Positions 62,576-64,000 of a DNA stretch of 64,000 nt are shown piece after piece. Both the position numbers and the translations under genes were made by a program. Every line of letters begins with the position of its first letter. Positions within the stretch are counted from its first letter, which is position 1. The DNA is taken from positions 1-64,000 of the forward strand of contig PGXL01000004.1 of assembly GCA_002839095.1 (NCBI GenBank), in the 5' to 3' direction. The stretch is from Tenericutes bacterium HGW-Tenericutes-2. GTDB taxonomy: Bacteria; Bacillota_I; Bacilli_A; Acholeplasmatales; Acholeplasmataceae. A model generated the notes under the pieces. The model was not told the DNA's origin, did no database searches, and saw only the letters and a program-made list of their open reading frames with translations.

Positions 62576-63919
62576 ATGAGCAAAGTACGCGTAAGATACG
62601 CACCAAGTCCAACAGGGCAACTACATATAGGAAATGCACGCAGTGCATTATTTAATTATTTATTCGCACGTCACTTCGGTGGCGATTTTATTGTACGCAT
62701 TGAGGATACTGACGTTGCTAGAAATGTTATTGGCGGTGAAGAGTCACAGCTTGCAAATCTATCATGGTTAGGCTTGGATTGGAATGAATCACCAGATAAG
62801 GGTGGTAAGTATGGTCCATATCGTCAATTGGAAAGACTTGACACCTATCAAAAGTATGCAAACGAACTGCTAGAAAAGGGACTTGCATATAAGGAATACA
62901 GAGAAGATGGCAAGAAATTTGCGATCCGCTTTAAGGTTCCTCAGGATGTTGATTATGTATTTAAGGATATTGTTCGCGGAGAACTCAAATTCAATAGTAA
63001 AGATGTTGAAGATTGGATTTTAATGAAGGATAATGGAATTCCTACCTATAACTTCGCAGTTGTTATTGATGATCACTTAATGGAAATCACTCACGTGCTA
63101 CGTGGAGAAGAGCATATTACAAATACTCCAAAGCAAATGATGGTTTATCAGGCATTAGGTTGGGAGATTCCTCAGTTTGGGCATATGACAATTATTGTCA
63201 ATGAACAAAAGAAAAAGCTCTCTAAAAGAGATAAAAACGTAATTCAATTTATTGCAGAATATAAGGATATGGGATATCTTCCTGAAGCGATGTTTAATTT
63301 TATTTCACTACTAGGTTGGTCTCCAACAGACAATCAAGAAATATTGTCTCAAGAAGAAATTATTAAAGCATTCGATCCAGCAAGACTATCTAAGGCGCCA
63401 GCAATGTTTGATAAAGACAAGCTAGCCTATGTCAACTCAAAATATATTAAGGCAATGTCAGTGGATGCACTTTCTGAATTAGCAAAGCCATTTTTACAAA
63501 AAGCGAATATTCAAATACATTCCGAGGAATGGTTGAAGCTACTTGTAGGAATATTCCATGACAGAATGTCATATGTCGGTCAAATCGTTGACCTATATCA
63601 CGCATTCTTCCATGACACATTTGAACTATCAGAGGAAGCATTCCAATTTTTAGTAGAAAACAACAGTTATCAAATTTTAGAAGTGTTCTATAATCACTTA
63701 AAATCAAGCGATTTTACATCAGAGTCGATAGAACCTTTAATTAAGCAAACAGGTATAGACACACAAACCAAAGGTAAACCACTCTTCATGAGTGCAAGAA
63801 TAGCAACAACCGGAGACATGCATGGTCCTAGTCTTCCAATATCTCTCGCACTTCTTGGGAAAGATCTTGTTTTAAAACGACTAGAAAACACAATGACAAA
63901 ATTAAGAGGTGAATCATGA
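62576..63919 (+). CDS. gltX: glutamyl-tRNA synthetase
   Basis: 447 residues. HIGH motif PSPTGQLHIGNARSALF and KMSKS-type motif KKKLSKRDKNV. The ATG at 62576 has AAGGATG ten bases upstream; an in-frame start 24 bases earlier is less fitting. Charges tRNA-Glu, and probably tRNA-Gln in cells with an amidotransferase. Its TGA stop overlaps the next ATG. Confidence 0.96.
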   Translation: MSKVRVRYAPSPTGQLHIGNARSALFNYLFARHFGGDFIVRIEDTDVARNVIGGEESQLANLSWLGLDWNESPDKGGKYGPYRQLERLDTYQKYANELLEKGLAYKEYREDGKKFAIRFKVPQDVDYVFKDIVRGELKFNSKDVEDWILMKDNGIPTYNFAVVIDDHLMEITHVLRGEEHITNTPKQMMVYQALGWEIPQFGHMTIIVNEQKKKLSKRDKNVIQFIAEYKDMGYLPEAMFNFISLLGWSPTDNQEILSQEEIIKAFDPARLSKAPAMFDKDKLAYVNSKYIKAMSVDALSELAKPFLQKANIQIHSEEWLKLLVGIFHDRMSYVGQIVDLYHAFFHDTFELSEEAFQFLVENNSYQILEVFYNHLKSSDFTSESIEPLIKQTGIDTQTKGKPLFMSARIATTGDMHGPSLPISLALLGKDLVLKRLENTMTKLRGES

Positions 63920-64000
63920 AAAAAATGATAGGTATTTTATTTGCAGTACTGACTGTATTCCTACTCTCAAGCTGTAAGGAAGATTTAGGAGTCACTGCAG
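63916..64000 (+). CDS. lipoprotein, N-terminus only (runs off window)
   Basis: 28 residues visible: MKKMIGILFAVLTVFLLSSC with lipobox Cys at 20, then KEDLGVTA. Four-base overlap with gltX. Function cannot be told. Confidence 0.75.
   Translation, partial: MKKMIGILFAVLTVFLLSSCKEDLGVTA

Overview
The window reads as a chromosomal segment of a low-GC, Firmicutes-derived bacterium, most like an Acholeplasma/Izemoplasma-type Mollicute (inference). TGA is used as a genuine stop (for example adk, gltX and the pqqD-like gene) and Trp is TGG throughout, so the standard code applies rather than the Mycoplasma UGA-Trp code. Gene spacing is tight, AGGAGG ribosome binding sites are strong, rho-independent terminators are common, and several Firmicutes-type RNA regulators are present (T-box, guanine riboswitch, PyrR attenuator).

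Layout. 1-1174: the 3' part of a 5S rRNA and ten tRNA genes. 1.27-6.1 kb: an orphan gene, a DegV/FakB-like fatty-acid-binding protein in an operon with a FabT-like MarR repressor (with a matching operator), then a ROK sugar kinase followed by a PTS enzyme I homologue whose catalytic residues are missing. 6.2-20.7 kb: a continuous S10-spc-alpha ribosomal superoperon from rpsJ to rplQ, including secY, adk, map, infA and rpoA, driven by a strong promoter with a structured leader. S14 and L36 are both cysteine-free. 20.8-41.7 kb: accessory material placed where many Firmicutes have rplQ directly followed by ecfA1-ecfA2-ecfT-truA. It holds two ABC-2 type export systems, a lipoprotein nuclease, an aldo/keto reductase, a putative peptide-maturation locus, a second secreted nuclease broken by two frameshifts, an M3 peptidase and a thioredoxin/reductase pair. 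41.9-49.5 kb: ECF transporter core genes, truA, tmk, holB-like, ricT, an rRNA/tRNA methyltransferase pair and a small orphan. 49.5-52.3 kb: T-box-controlled metG and a YitT-family membrane protein. 52.4-58.9 kb: fructose PTS operon (fruK, IIA, IIB, IIC), a guanine-riboswitch-controlled purine permease, and divergent uracil permease and pyrR. 59.2-64 kb: rplM-rpsI, an MFS sugar transporter with a large external insertion, a small kinase, gltX and the start of a lipoprotein gene.

The most interesting part is 29.5-35 kb. An ABC exporter faces away from an operon of HprK-like kinase, CPBP protease, PqqD-like peptide-binding protein, S26-like peptidase and PF14907-type nucleotidyltransferase. Just beyond it lies an otherwise unannotated 42-residue peptide gene with a YxxP leader-like motif, an Ala-Ser-Ala site and a Trp-rich acidic tail. 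These parts resemble accessory genes of RiPP (ribosomally made, modified peptide) pathways, but no lasso cyclase, radical-SAM enzyme or lanthionine synthetase is present, so the modification would be of a different kind. The peptide gene ends one base before a secreted nuclease gene, which suggests the two are co-expressed.

Limits: all calls come from reading the sequence. No database search, structure prediction or alignment was run, and family names rest on motifs and context.
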